NCBI GenBank assembly: GCA_002439755.1
Contig: DJPH01000066.1
Coordinates: forward strand, 1 to 47,131
Reading direction: 5' to 3'
Length of the DNA stretch: 47,131 bases
Origin: Prevotellaceae bacterium UBA6417
GTDB lineage: Bacteria; Bacteroidota; Bacteroidia; Bacteroidales; Bacteroidaceae
Below are positions 26,725 through 35,198 of the stretch, piece by piece. Numbering within the stretch: the first letter of the stretch is position 1; each line of letters opens with the position of its first letter. The notes beneath the pieces are model-generated. The model did not search any database, was not told the origin of the DNA, and saw only the letters and a list, made by a program, of their open reading frames with translations. A program made the translations under genes and the position numbers.

Positions 26725-27762
26725 ATGAATACTAAAAAACTGCCTTTCCTCAGCGATTACATGTACGCTTGTCATCCTCTTATTCTAAAGAGAATCGCCG
26801 AAACTGCCGACACGCCTTTTTTCGGATATGGCGATGACGAAATTTGTGATTCTGCCAAAGAAAAAATCCGAAGTGCTCTTCGTGCACCCAAGGCCGAAAT
26901 CTTTTTCCTGATAGGCGGCACACCGACCAACGTAATAGCCATCGACGCCCTCATTCCACCCTATCAAGGCGTGCTTGCAGCCGAAAGCGGCCATATCAGC
27001 ATACGCGAAGCCGGAGCAGTGGAAGCTACAGGACACAAAATCGTCACCTTGGCTCCGACTAACGGGAAAATAATGGCACAAAACGTCCAAAGCTATTTAA
27101 GAGCCTTCTATGCCGACGAAACTTGGAAACACGGAGTAGAACCCGGAATGCTCTATATTACGCATCCGACCGAAACAGGAACCCTCTATTCCTTATCGGA
27201 ACTTAAAGAGCTGTCCAAAGTGTGCCACGACAATCATCTCAAACTTTACTTGGACGGAGCACGTCTCGGCTACGGACTGGCTGCCACCGGAAGCGACATT
27301 TCCCTATCTGACATAGCCAGCCTGTGCGATGCCTTCTACATAGGCGGAACTAAAATAGGAGCTCTCATGGGTGAAGCTCTTGTATTTCCTGAACCAAACA
27401 CTGTCAGCCACCTTTTTTCACAAGTAAAGCGTCACAACAATCTTTTGGCCAAAGGATGGTTGCTCGGACTGCAATTTGACACCCTGTTCACCAATAACCT
27501 TTATCTCTCTCTTGCACGGCATGGCATCCTAATGGCCGAAAAGCTCAAAAAGGGCATTCTGGAAAAAGGCTTTAAACTGTTCGCCGACTCACCCACCAAT
27601 CAGCAGTTCATCATAATGACAATTGCAGACTATCATCGGCTGAGCGAAAACGTGGATTGTGAAATATGGCAGGAACTTCCGGACCAACAAGTGGCCGTTC
27701 GCCTATGCACCTCATGGCACACAACCGAAGAACAGGTAGACCGACTACTTGACTTACTTTAG
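26725..27762 (+). CDS. Threonine-aldolase-like beta-eliminating lyase (PLP)
   Basis: Protein of 345 residues in the family of low-specificity L-threonine aldolases. The PLP lysine is K210 in YIGGTKIGAL. DGARLGYGLAA gives the cofactor-binding Asp and the conserved HI-x-x-x-E-A-GA motif is near residue 90. Such enzymes split threonine or allo-threonine to glycine and acetaldehyde; related enzymes handle beta-hydroxy aromatic amino acids. It starts 6 bases after tyrA, so it is probably controlled by the Phe/Tyr attenuator, which is unusual for a threonine aldolase. Confidence 0.85.
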   Translation: MNTKKLPFLSDYMYACHPLILKRIAETADTPFFGYGDDEICDSAKEKIRSALRAPKAEIFFLIGGTPTNVIAIDALIPPYQGVLAAESGHISIREAGAVEATGHKIVTLAPTNGKIMAQNVQSYLRAFYADETWKHGVEPGMLYITHPTETGTLYSLSELKELSKVCHDNHLKLYLDGARLGYGLAATGSDISLSDIASLCDAFYIGGTKIGALMGEALVFPEPNTVSHLFSQVKRHNNLLAKGWLLGLQFDTLFTNNLYLSLARHGILMAEKLKKGILEKGFKLFADSPTNQQFIIMTIADYHRLSENVDCEIWQELPDQQVAVRLCTSWHTTEEQVDRLLDLL

Positions 27763-27840
27763 TTCCCATAGCATCGGTTCTCTTCTTGCAACCATATCCC
27801 GAGAGATTTATCATTATTCATAAGAAACACATTCAAAAGC

Positions 27841-28368
27841 ATGGAAGTTTATCTGATACGCCACACAAGTGTCAAGTTGGCCGAACCTACATGCTACGGA
27901 CAGACAGATGTAGACGTAGCCGGCACATTCGAAGCAGAAGCAGCACAGACAAAATTGCATTTACAGGGAATTCATTTCGACAAAGCCTATTGCAGTCCTC
28001 TCAAACGCGCAACCAAACTGGCCGCATACTGCGGGTTTCCCGATGCCGAAAGAGACGACCGGCTGATAGAAATGAATATGGGCGACCTGGAAATGGTGCC
28101 GTTTCGGAACATTCCCGAGAGCGACATCGACCAATGGTATAACCATTATATGGACATAAAAATGCCGGGCGGTGAATCCACGGCAGACGTTTACGCCCGT
28201 ATGGCCGGTTTCTTTGGCGAACTGCGCAAAAAGCCCTATCACCGCGTAGCAGTGTTCTATCATGGTTGCGCTATACTGTGTACACGAATCATGCTTGGCC
28301 TGCTCCCTTACACTGCCGGATTTGACGATGTTACACCAAACGGCGGCATCGAGATCATACAATTATGA
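27841..28368 (+). CDS. Histidine phosphatase, alpha-ribazole phosphatase-like
   Basis: Histidine-phosphatase superfamily protein of 175 residues. The phospho-accepting histidine is H8 in LIRHT, the second catalytic histidine is in FYHGCAI, and the LKRA motif follows YCSP. The N-terminal pattern RHT..(10)..CYGQTDV is typical of CobC, which removes the 5'-phosphate from alpha-ribazole phosphate in cobalamin assembly. No other cobalamin gene is nearby, so the substrate remains open. A 78-base gap after the aldolase-like gene shows neither promoter box nor terminator; it may be read through from the aromatic operon. Confidence 0.8.
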   Translation: MEVYLIRHTSVKLAEPTCYGQTDVDVAGTFEAEAAQTKLHLQGIHFDKAYCSPLKRATKLAAYCGFPDAERDDRLIEMNMGDLEMVPFRNIPESDIDQWYNHYMDIKMPGGESTADVYARMAGFFGELRKKPYHRVAVFYHGCAILCTRIMLGLLPYTAGFDDVTPNGGIEIIQL

Positions 28369-28570
28369 CTTCTGCCGGATATGTTCCTTCCCTATTCTTT
28401 GAGTACATGACAAACAGATAAAAGATTGACGGCCAAAACCTGTATCAAACGTCATTTTCGCCAAGTTCACTTGAGAGAAATGCTAAAAACATCGGCACAA
28501 TTGCAGCCTTAAAGAAGATATTTGCCGGATAATGGTTGAGAATTGCCAATCTATACCGGAAATTTGCAGG

Positions 28571-28654
28571 ACCAAGTCTTGGTTTTTAGTAATCAAGACT
28601 TGGTTATTAACGATCAGGACTTGATTTATAATAACCAAGTCCTGATTCTGCAAA
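28571..28654. repeat. 21-bp-periodic palindromic repeat, locus B
   Basis: Four 14-bp near-palindromes start at 28571 (ACCAAGTCTTGGTT), 28592 (ATCAAGACTTGGTT), 28613 (ATCAGGACTTGATT) and 28634 (ACCAAGTCCTGATT), each followed by a 7-base spacer. The period is exactly 21. The whole array is bracketed by a perfect 9-bp inverted repeat, AATTTGCAG (28561-28569) and CTGCAAATT (28648-28656). Weaker units continue in register outside, with TTGCC at 28543 and CTACAA at 28669. It lies between two convergent genes, in a 445-base gap otherwise holding only the terminator at 28724. It clearly matches locus A at 5852. Confidence 0.88.
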
Positions 28655-28716
28655 TTATAACAGCAAAACTACAATTTACAGCAACGTGCATGGAAAAACA
28701 CCGAACATTGCTACAA

Positions 28717-28764
28717 TAAAAAAGGAACATCTTACTCCTTCACCACTAAAGAGTAAGATATTCC
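28717..28764 (-). terminator. Terminator of the GNAT gene
   Basis: A 14-bp stem with one mismatch (28724-28737 with 28751-28764, core ATCTTACTC/GAGTAAGAT). On the minus strand it is followed by TTTTTTA (A-run at 28718-28723 on the plus strand). It sits 50 bases past the GNAT stop codon. Confidence 0.85.
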
Positions 28765-28813
28765 GCAATGAACAGCTGAATCGTGGGAAACTATCCGGAC
28801 ATTCCCATTATGC

Positions 28814-29323
28814 TCAAATACCTTTGTTGCCTACAGGCATACGATAAATATAGACATTGGTATCGAAATGCTCAAAGCCAAATGTTTTACAGAACTGATT
28901 ACCTGCAACCCGGCGATTGCTGGCAGTAAGCATCACGCTCGGAGCACCCAAATAATGGGCAAATTTGAGAACCTGATCCATCATTGTATGTGCCAAACCA
29001 TGACGGCGATATTTTTCATCGATTACAAAATCGTCCACCCACGCACGGGGTGAAGAACAAGTCTGGCAGATATTGACTGTAACCATTCCCCACACTTGAT
29101 CTTTTTCGCCCGAATCTGCTGCAGTGCGCTCAGGACGCAAGAAGAACAAATGAGATGATGTTGAATTGAGTATTGTACAAAGCGTATACTTTAAAAAAGC
29201 ACTCCTATTGGGTGTATACTGTGCCAATAACCTTTGTACGTTTTCTAAAACGTCTTCAGAAAACTCAGTTACTTCTACAAGCTTTGCATGTAACCGTTCG
29301 GGATTTGAATGATGATTTTCCAT
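28814..29323 (-). CDS. GNAT-family N-acetyltransferase
   Basis: Protein of 169 residues with the acetyl-CoA binding core of GNAT enzymes: a beta strand VDDFVIDEKY followed by the pyrophosphate loop RRHGLAHTMM near residue 110, then the helix and ASNRRVAGNQFCKTFGFE typical of motif B. The acceptor, which may be a small molecule or a protein, cannot be predicted. It is a single minus-strand gene between the phosphatase and clpB, with its own terminator. No exact TAnnTTTG box is upstream; TAATCTTTG on the minus strand (29409-29417) has one extra base. Confidence 0.88.
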   Translation of the reverse strand: MENHHSNPERLHAKLVEVTEFSEDVLENVQRLLAQYTPNRSAFLKYTLCTILNSTSSHLFFLRPERTAADSGEKDQVWGMVTVNICQTCSSPRAWVDDFVIDEKYRRHGLAHTMMDQVLKFAHYLGAPSVMLTASNRRVAGNQFCKTFGFEHFDTNVYIYRMPVGNKGI

Positions 29324-29631
29324 TTTATCTGACTATATTTGTTTACTTTATTATCATAAGAAGCAATTCTTATTGAAAGCACGAAGTTAAGAATAAGATT
29401 CGTTTCAAAGATTACAATATCACTATTTCTTCGACCAGTTCTCAAGCATTCGTGCAATTTACTACTCAGCGTTATTCAATTATGTAACGTTCTTTTCCAG
29501 CTTTTATTTTGTCACCGAAGAAATTTCTATTGAAAAAGCCAAAATGACAGGATACAAAAAAACATGAACAAACAAATTCATGGCATACTTTTTGATTGTA
29601 TTATTTCAGAAAACGAAAAAATATAACTTTT
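29324..29631. other. Divergent intergenic region GNAT/clpB
   Basis: AT-rich gap between two divergent genes. I see no exact TAnnTTTG box on either strand. Near-matches are TAATCTTTG on the minus strand (29409-29417) and TACTTTTTG (29587-29595) on the plus strand, each with one extra base. No inverted repeat resembling a heat-shock operator was found in front of clpB. Confidence 0.4.
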
Positions 29632-32232
29632 ATGGATATAGACAAATACACTATCAAAGCGCAAGAAGCCATTAATACGGCTCTGCGTAAAGCTTCCTCA
29701 GGAGGACAGCAAGCCATTGAACCCGAGCACTTGTTATATGGAGTCATGGAAGTAGGCGAAAATGTAACAAAATACGTTTTCGACAAACTCAGTGTCAACG
29801 TCAGGCAGTTGCAATCTGTTTTGGAAAGCCAGCTACGTTCCCTGCCGAAAGTATCAGGCGGTGGGCAGCCCTACCTTTCCAACACCACAAATCAGGTGCT
29901 GATGGAAGCAGAAAACATTGCATCCAAGAACGGAGATGAATTTACCGGTCTGGAAGCAATCCTGCAAGCCCTATTGAAAGTCAACAGTACAGTGAGCGGC
30001 CTGATGAAAGATGCAGGCATCACTGCCGATGGCTTGGCAAAAGCCGTACAGGAATTGCGTGGCGGGCAGAAAGTAAATAGCCAAACCGCAGAGGATACAT
30101 ATCAGGCATTGTCAAAATATGCGCGCGACCTTGTAAAAGATGCGCGCGAAGGCAAGCTCGACCCGGTCATCGGACGTGATGAAGAAATCCGGCGCGTATT
30201 GCAAATCCTAAGCAGGCGCACAAAAAACAACCCTATTCTAATAGGTGAACCAGGTACAGGAAAAACAGCCATTGTCGAAGGGCTCGCCGAAAGAATCATG
30301 AAAGGCGATGTTCCTGAGAACTTAAAGGACAAACGGCTCTTCTCACTTGACATGGGTGCACTCATAGCGGGTGCAAAATATAAAGGAGAGTTTGAAGAAC
30401 GTCTCAAAAGCGTCATCAACGAGGTAAAGAAAAGCAATGACAACATAATACTTTTCATTGATGAAATCCATACGCTTGTCGGTGCTGGCAAAAACGAGGG
30501 CGCGATGGATGCCGCCAACATATTGAAACCGGCTTTGAGCAGAGGCGAGATAAGAACCGTTGGCGCAACGACTTTGGATGAATATCAAAAGTATTTTGAG
30601 AAAGACAAGGCATTGGAGCGTCGTTTTCAAACCGTAATGGTTGATGAGCCAAGTACAGAAGACAGCATTTCCATCTTGCGCGGATTGAAAGAACGCTATG
30701 AAAACCACCACAAGGTGAGAATACAAGATGACGCAGTCATTGCCGCAGTTCGATTGTCGCAACGCTATATCAGCAATCGTTTCTTGCCCGACAAAGCCAT
30801 TGACCTGATGGACGAAGCCGCAGCCAAATTGCGGATAGAACGCGATTCACTGCCTGAAGAACTGGACGAAACCGTCAGACACCTTAAACAGCTGGAAATA
30901 GAACGTGAAGCCATCAAACGCGAAGGAGATGAAAGTAAACTGCAGCAACTGACGAAAGAAATCAGCGACTTGAAAGAACAAGAAGAAGCTTATCGCGCAA
31001 AATGGCAGAGCGAAAAGGCCATGGTCGACAAAATCCAACAAAACAAGCAGGAAATAGAACAATTAAAATTCGAAGCCGACCGTGCCGAACGCGAAGGCAA
31101 TTACGGACGCGTAGCCGAAATACGTTATGGTAAATTGAAGTCATTAAATGACGAAATTCAGCAAATACAGAAGAAATTGGCTGAGACCCAAAACGGAAAC
31201 GGCATGATAAAAGAAGAGGTTACCGCTGATGATATAGCAGAAGTAGTAAGCCGTTGGACAGGTATTCCCGTCAGCCGTATGCTTCAAAGTGAACGCGAGA
31301 AACTGCTTCATATGGAAGAAGAACTTCACAAACGCATTGTAGGACAAGATGAAGCTATTCGCGCCGTGAGTGATGCCGTAAGGCGGAGCCGCGCCGGTGT
31401 GCAAGACCCCAGAAGGCCGATTGGCTCGTTCATCTTTTTGGGAACAACAGGTGTAGGTAAGACTGAGTTGGCAAAAGCATTGGCTGAATATCTTTTCAAC
31501 GATGAAAGCATGATGACTCGAATCGACATGAGCGAATACCAAGAGAAATTCAGCGTCAGCCGTTTGATTGGAGCACCTCCGGGCTACGTAGGTTACGATG
31601 AAGGCGGACAACTGACAGAGGCCGTAAGAAGAAAGCCCTACTCGGTAGTTCTTTTTGACGAAATCGAAAAAGCCCATCCGGATGTATTCAACATTCTGCT
31701 CCAAGTATTGGATGACGGGCGATTGACAGATAACAAAGGCCGTACAGTCAATTTCCGCAATACGATTATCATAATGACGTCAAACATGGGCAGCCAGTAT
31801 ATCCAAAGCCGCTTCGAAGAAATGAAGAACAAAAATGCCGAAGAGCGCGAACGGATACTGGCAGATACTCAAAAACACGTTATAGAATTGCTCAAAAAGA
31901 ATATACGTCCAGAGTTTCTCAACCGTATCGACGAAATTATCATGTTCCGCCCTCTTACGCAAGACGAGATTTCAGACATTGTCAGACTGCAAGTCAACGG
32001 TGTATGCAAACATCTGCAAAGCAATGGCATCACTTTAAATGTTACAGACAAAGCCATTCATTTGCTTGCTCAAGCCGGCTATGACCCCGAATTTGGCGCA
32101 CGCCCCGTAAAAAGAGCCATTCAACGTGACTTGTTAAACAGTTTAAGCCGTATGATTCTATCTGGAACAATTGACCGGACAAAGCCAGTTGTAGCAGATG
32201 CCAAAGACAATAACATCGTATTTACGAATTAG
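29632..32232 (+). CDS. clpB: ATP-dependent disaggregase ClpB
   Basis: Hexameric AAA+ chaperone of 866 residues that, with DnaK, pulls proteins out of aggregates. The start at 29632 (MDIDKYTIKAQEAIN) matches the family; a longer frame from 29596 adds 12 residues that do not fit. The N-domain covers about 1-145. AAA-1 has its Walker A GEPGTGKT at 205-212. The regulatory coiled-coil middle domain, rich in E, K and Q, covers about 400-520; its presence separates ClpB from ClpA and ClpC. AAA-2 has Walker A GTTGVGKT at 604-611. No IGL/F loop for ClpP binding is evident. It is a single gene with a strong terminator. Confidence 0.97.
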   Translation: MDIDKYTIKAQEAINTALRKASSGGQQAIEPEHLLYGVMEVGENVTKYVFDKLSVNVRQLQSVLESQLRSLPKVSGGGQPYLSNTTNQVLMEAENIASKNGDEFTGLEAILQALLKVNSTVSGLMKDAGITADGLAKAVQELRGGQKVNSQTAEDTYQALSKYARDLVKDAREGKLDPVIGRDEEIRRVLQILSRRTKNNPILIGEPGTGKTAIVEGLAERIMKGDVPENLKDKRLFSLDMGALIAGAKYKGEFEERLKSVINEVKKSNDNIILFIDEIHTLVGAGKNEGAMDAANILKPALSRGEIRTVGATTLDEYQKYFEKDKALERRFQTVMVDEPSTEDSISILRGLKERYENHHKVRIQDDAVIAAVRLSQRYISNRFLPDKAIDLMDEAAAKLRIERDSLPEELDETVRHLKQLEIEREAIKREGDESKLQQLTKEISDLKEQEEAYRAKWQSEKAMVDKIQQNKQEIEQLKFEADRAEREGNYGRVAEIRYGKLKSLNDEIQQIQKKLAETQNGNGMIKEEVTADDIAEVVSRWTGIPVSRMLQSEREKLLHMEEELHKRIVGQDEAIRAVSDAVRRSRAGVQDPRRPIGSFIFLGTTGVGKTELAKALAEYLFNDESMMTRIDMSEYQEKFSVSRLIGAPPGYVGYDEGGQLTEAVRRKPYSVVLFDEIEKAHPDVFNILLQVLDDGRLTDNKGRTVNFRNTIIIMTSNMGSQYIQSRFEEMKNKNAEERERILADTQKHVIELLKKNIRPEFLNRIDEIIMFRPLTQDEISDIVRLQVNGVCKHLQSNGITLNVTDKAIHLLAQAGYDPEFGARPVKRAIQRDLLNSLSRMILSGTIDRTKPVVADAKDNNIVFTN

Positions 32233-32252
32233 ATTACTCATAACAATTTGTG

Positions 32253-32284
32253 CCGGGAGGTTTTAAAGCCTCCCGGTTTTTTTT
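32253..32284 (+). terminator. clpB terminator
   Basis: CCGGGAGG (32253-32260) pairs perfectly with CCTCCCGG (32269-32276) around an 8-base loop, followed by eight T. It is the strongest intrinsic terminator in the window. From here to the promoter at 32517 I see no other feature. Confidence 0.95.
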
Positions 32285-32516
32285 GTGCCCTACAGGCTCG
32301 TTCCTGATTGCACAATCTTTCTGTATAAGTGCATTTATCATTGATGTTGCTCAAACAAGCCACATTTTGTTTGTTTCATTAGAAACCAATTCACATAAAC
32401 ACATTTAAGACTATAATTCAGCACATTGCAATCATTCAACATTCAAACATATCTGAATTTTCCGTTAATGATTACTTAAATCAAAAACCATTCATTCCAT
32501 AAAAGAGAAATCGAAG

Positions 32517-32524
32517 TATTTTTG
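32517..32524 (+). promoter_or_regulatory. -7 box of the oxidoreductase operon
   Basis: TATTTTTG matches TAnnTTTG and ends 15 bases before the ATG at 32540. It rules out the longer TTG-initiated frame beginning at 32522, which overlaps the box. Confidence 0.65.
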
Positions 32525-32539
32525 CGTAAAACAAAAAAG

Positions 32540-32812
32540 ATGCGAGAAATAGACAACATTTGCAGACTTTTGGACAAAGGAGAAAACGATAAAGCCATCC
32601 GTCTTCTCAACATCCAGATTAACACCCATGAGGCAGATGACAAACTTTATTATATGCGTGGAAATGCCTATTTCAAATCCGGAAATTGGCAATATGCCAT
32701 GGAAGATTATATGCAAGCCATATCCATTAATGCCGAAAGTCCGGCCGCAGAAGCCATCAAGATGGCTCGTAACATTTTAGAGTTTTATAACAAGGAAATA
32801 TTTTGTCAATAA
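32540..32812 (+). CDS. Small TPR protein heading the 2-oxoacid oxidoreductase operon
   Basis: Protein of 90 residues with about two tetratricopeptide-type helical repeats: ICRLLDKGENDKAIRLLNIQI, then KLYYMRGNAYFKSGNWQYAMEDYMQAISINAES, a good TPR consensus. It has no signal peptide. Its stop is 1 base before the ferredoxin-like gene's start, so it is certainly co-transcribed with the oxidoreductase subunits. A scaffolding or assembly role is possible; nothing in the sequence proves it. Confidence 0.85.
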   Translation: MREIDNICRLLDKGENDKAIRLLNIQINTHEADDKLYYMRGNAYFKSGNWQYAMEDYMQAISINAESPAAEAIKMARNILEFYNKEIFCQ

Positions 32813-32813
32813 T

Positions 32814-33044
32814 ATGAGCAAGATGAGAGGTGCAATAATAATCGACATTGACCGATGCAAAGGATGCTGCCTTTGTATGGAAGCATGCCCTTTTGATTTA
32901 TTGGAGCCGGCGCCCCACAAGGTAAACCGGAAAGGTTATACCTATGTCCGACAAAACGAATGGGAAAAATGTACCGGATGTGCATCATGCGCTATTGTGT
33001 GCCCGGATGGCTGCATCAGTGTATACCGCAAAAAAGAACATTAA
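32814..33044 (+). CDS. 2-oxoacid:ferredoxin oxidoreductase, 4Fe-4S delta subunit
   Basis: Ferredoxin-like subunit of 76 residues with two full 4Fe-4S motifs, CKGCCLCMEACP near residue 16 and CTGCASCAIVCP near 53. In this enzyme class (VorD/KorD-like) it passes electrons from the thiamine site to ferredoxin. It opens the run of catalytic subunits; the alpha subunit starts 16 bases later. The start ATG at 32814 is used; a second ATG three codons on is possible. Confidence 0.93.
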   Translation: MSKMRGAIIIDIDRCKGCCLCMEACPFDLLEPAPHKVNRKGYTYVRQNEWEKCTGCASCAIVCPDGCISVYRKKEH

Positions 33045-33060
33045 CACACAAGAAAAGACA

Positions 33061-34152
33061 ATGGAAGAAAAAGTAGAATTGATGAAAGGCAACGAAGCTA
33101 TTGCCCACGCTGCTATCCGCTGCGGCTGTGACGGCTATTTCGGTTATCCCATCACTCCACAGTCCGAAGTCCTTGAAACTCTTACACTGCTCAAGCCGTG
33201 GGAAACGAGCGGCATGGTGGTTCTCCAAGCAGAGAGCGAAGTGGCCGCCATCAACATGCTTTATGGCGGCGGCGGTTCCGGAAAACGTGTAATGACCTCT
33301 TCATCAAGTCCCGGTGTAGCCCTTATGCAAGAAGGCATCAGTTACATGGCCGGTGCAGAAATTCCCGCTCTCATAGTTAATGTACAACGTGGCGGACCCG
33401 GCTTGGGAACCATTCAGCCCAGCCAAAGCGACTACCGCCAAGCCACGGCGGGAGGTGGAAATGGAGATTATAATGTAATCGTTTTAGCTCCGAATTCCGT
33501 TCAAGAGATGGCTGACTTTGTGGACTTGGCATTTCAATTGGCTTTTAAGTACCGCAATCCAGCCATGATTCTTTCGGATGGCGTCATCGGCCAAATGATG
33601 GAAAAAGTTGTACTTCCTCCTTTAAAGCCTCGTCGCACAGAAGAAGAAATAGCTCGTGAATGCCCATGGGCCGTCAACGGGCACGGTTTAAAGAAACGAA
33701 AACCTAACATCTTGACTTCGTTAGAGCTTGACCCGCATGTAATGGAAGAGAAGAATCTACGTCTGCAAAAAAAATATCAAGACATATGCGACAATGAAGT
33801 AAGGTATGAAACCTATCTATGCGATGATGCCGAATACTTGATGATTGCCTTCGGATCGGTAGCACGCATTGCCATGGAAGCAATTGACAAGTTGCGTCAA
33901 AATGGCATCAAAATTGGATTATTCCGTCCCATTACGCTATGGCCGTTCCCCGGCAAGGAAATTGCTCGGATTTCACAACAGACTAAAGGAATACTTGTCC
34001 CGGAAATGAATGCGGGACAAATGATCATTGATGTACGTCTGGCCGTTGAGGGAAGAACTCCCATAAGGCATTTCGGGCGGTTAGGCGGCATAGTCCCTAC
34101 TCCTGACGAATTGGCAGATTCGTTCAATAAGAATTTCATTCACAATGTATAA
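33061..34152 (+). CDS. vorB: 2-oxoacid:ferredoxin oxidoreductase, alpha subunit
   Basis: Subunit of 363 residues carrying the pyrimidine-binding half of the thiamine site: LMKGNEAIAHAAIRCGCDGYFGYPITPQSEV at the start, VQRGGPGLGTIQPSQSDY near 112, and a C-terminal domain with LVPEMNAGQM. I use the ATG at 33061, because a longer frame from 32944 runs through the ferredoxin gene. The enzyme oxidatively decarboxylates a 2-oxoacid to the acyl-CoA, reducing ferredoxin, and can run in reverse. Separate small gamma and delta subunits point to the VOR/KOR four-subunit type; branched-chain oxoacids or 2-oxoglutarate are the likely substrates. Confidence 0.92.
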   Translation: MEEKVELMKGNEAIAHAAIRCGCDGYFGYPITPQSEVLETLTLLKPWETSGMVVLQAESEVAAINMLYGGGGSGKRVMTSSSSPGVALMQEGISYMAGAEIPALIVNVQRGGPGLGTIQPSQSDYRQATAGGGNGDYNVIVLAPNSVQEMADFVDLAFQLAFKYRNPAMILSDGVIGQMMEKVVLPPLKPRRTEEEIARECPWAVNGHGLKKRKPNILTSLELDPHVMEEKNLRLQKKYQDICDNEVRYETYLCDDAEYLMIAFGSVARIAMEAIDKLRQNGIKIGLFRPITLWPFPGKEIARISQQTKGILVPEMNAGQMIIDVRLAVEGRTPIRHFGRLGGIVPTPDELADSFNKNFIHNV

Positions 34153-34169
34153 TCAGCAAGACAGTGACC

Positions 34170-34430
34170 ATGACCAACGAAAACAATCCGCAAAAGAATG
34201 AGGCACGTCACCTATGGCATCGGCCTACGCAGCAAGATGACAAACTGAAGCTGCGCAATATGCTTAACGTCATATTCATGATTCTGGCCATTGCTTCCAT
34301 AATCATTTATTTTGCAATACCTCGTCCTCAGGGGCTGCCCTATTTCTTTGTTTGCTGCTTCCTTGCCATTATCCTAAAGGGCGTTGAAGTTTGCATACGT
34401 ATGGTGACTAACAAAAAGAATAAAAGATGA
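34170..34430 (+). CDS. Small two-helix membrane protein inside the oxidoreductase operon
   Basis: Protein of 86 residues (88 if the GTG at 34164 is used). The hydrophilic N-terminus is about 35 residues. It is followed by two predicted membrane helices, MLNVIFMILAIASIIIYFAI and LPYFFVCCFLAIILKGVEV, and a basic tail KKNKR. It sits between the alpha and beta subunit genes and overlaps the beta gene by 4 bases (ATGA), so it is translationally coupled to a soluble enzyme. It may tether the complex to the membrane; that is inference. No named family is recognised. Confidence 0.82.
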   Translation: MTNENNPQKNEARHLWHRPTQQDDKLKLRNMLNVIFMILAIASIIIYFAIPRPQGLPYFFVCCFLAIILKGVEVCIRMVTNKKNKR

Positions 34431-35188
34431 CAAAAGAAGAAATCTTACAACTTGAAAATTTGGTTTACAAAAAACCTGCATTAATGAACGACGTCAGCAT
34501 GCATTATTGCCCGGGCTGCTCACATGGCGTTGTTCACAAGCTAATTGCAGAAATCATTGAAGAGATGGAAATGGAGGAAAAGACCATTGCCATCTGTCCG
34601 GTAGGTTGTGCTGTTTTTGCCTATCGCTACCTTGATATCGATTGGCTTGAAGCTGCTCACGGACGTGCTCCGGCCTTAGCCACGGCCTGTAAACGCATGT
34701 GGAACGACCGCCTGGTTTTTACCTACCAGGGCGATGGTGATTTGGCTTGCATCGGAGCTTGCGAAACCATCCACGCATTGAATCGGGGTGAAAAGATTAC
34801 AATTATCTTTATCAACAACGCCATTTATGGTATGACAGGCGGACAAATGGCACCCACCACGCTGTTGGGTATGAAAACATCAACGTGCCCCTACGGACGT
34901 GACCCCCAATTGCATGGATACCCGTTAAACATCACCGATTTGGCTGCATCACTCGAAGGCACTGCATTTGTTTCACGGCAAAGTGTCGAGACTGTCGGAG
35001 CCATCAGAAAGGCCAAAAAGGCCATCCGCCATGCATTTGAAAATTCCATGAACGGAAAAGGATCGAATCTGGTCGAAATCGTATCAACATGCAACTCCGG
35101 TTGGAAGACTTCGCCTGTCAAAGCCAACAAATGGATGGAAGAAAACATGTTCAAATACTATCATTTAGGCGATTTGAAAGACATTTAA
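34427..35188 (+). CDS. 2-oxoacid:ferredoxin oxidoreductase, beta (TPP-binding) subunit
   Basis: Subunit of 253 residues. The thiamine-diphosphate/Mg motif is GDGDLACIGACETIHALNRGEKITIIFINN, beginning GDGD near residue 102 and ending NN. The N-terminal HYCPGCSHG gives the Cys pair typical of KorB/VorA-type subunits. The substrate region TGGQMAPTTLLGMKT is intact. It works with the alpha subunit upstream and the gamma subunit 10 bases downstream. Confidence 0.94.
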   Translation: MTKEEILQLENLVYKKPALMNDVSMHYCPGCSHGVVHKLIAEIIEEMEMEEKTIAICPVGCAVFAYRYLDIDWLEAAHGRAPALATACKRMWNDRLVFTYQGDGDLACIGACETIHALNRGEKITIIFINNAIYGMTGGQMAPTTLLGMKTSTCPYGRDPQLHGYPLNITDLAASLEGTAFVSRQSVETVGAIRKAKKAIRHAFENSMNGKGSNLVEIVSTCNSGWKTSPVKANKWMEENMFKYYHLGDLKDI

Positions 35189-35198
35189 AGCATTCAAC

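Noticed and set aside
27786..28142. 118-codon plus-strand frame overlapping the histidine phosphatase start
   Set aside because: It is out of frame with the phosphatase, ends inside it and has no family motif.
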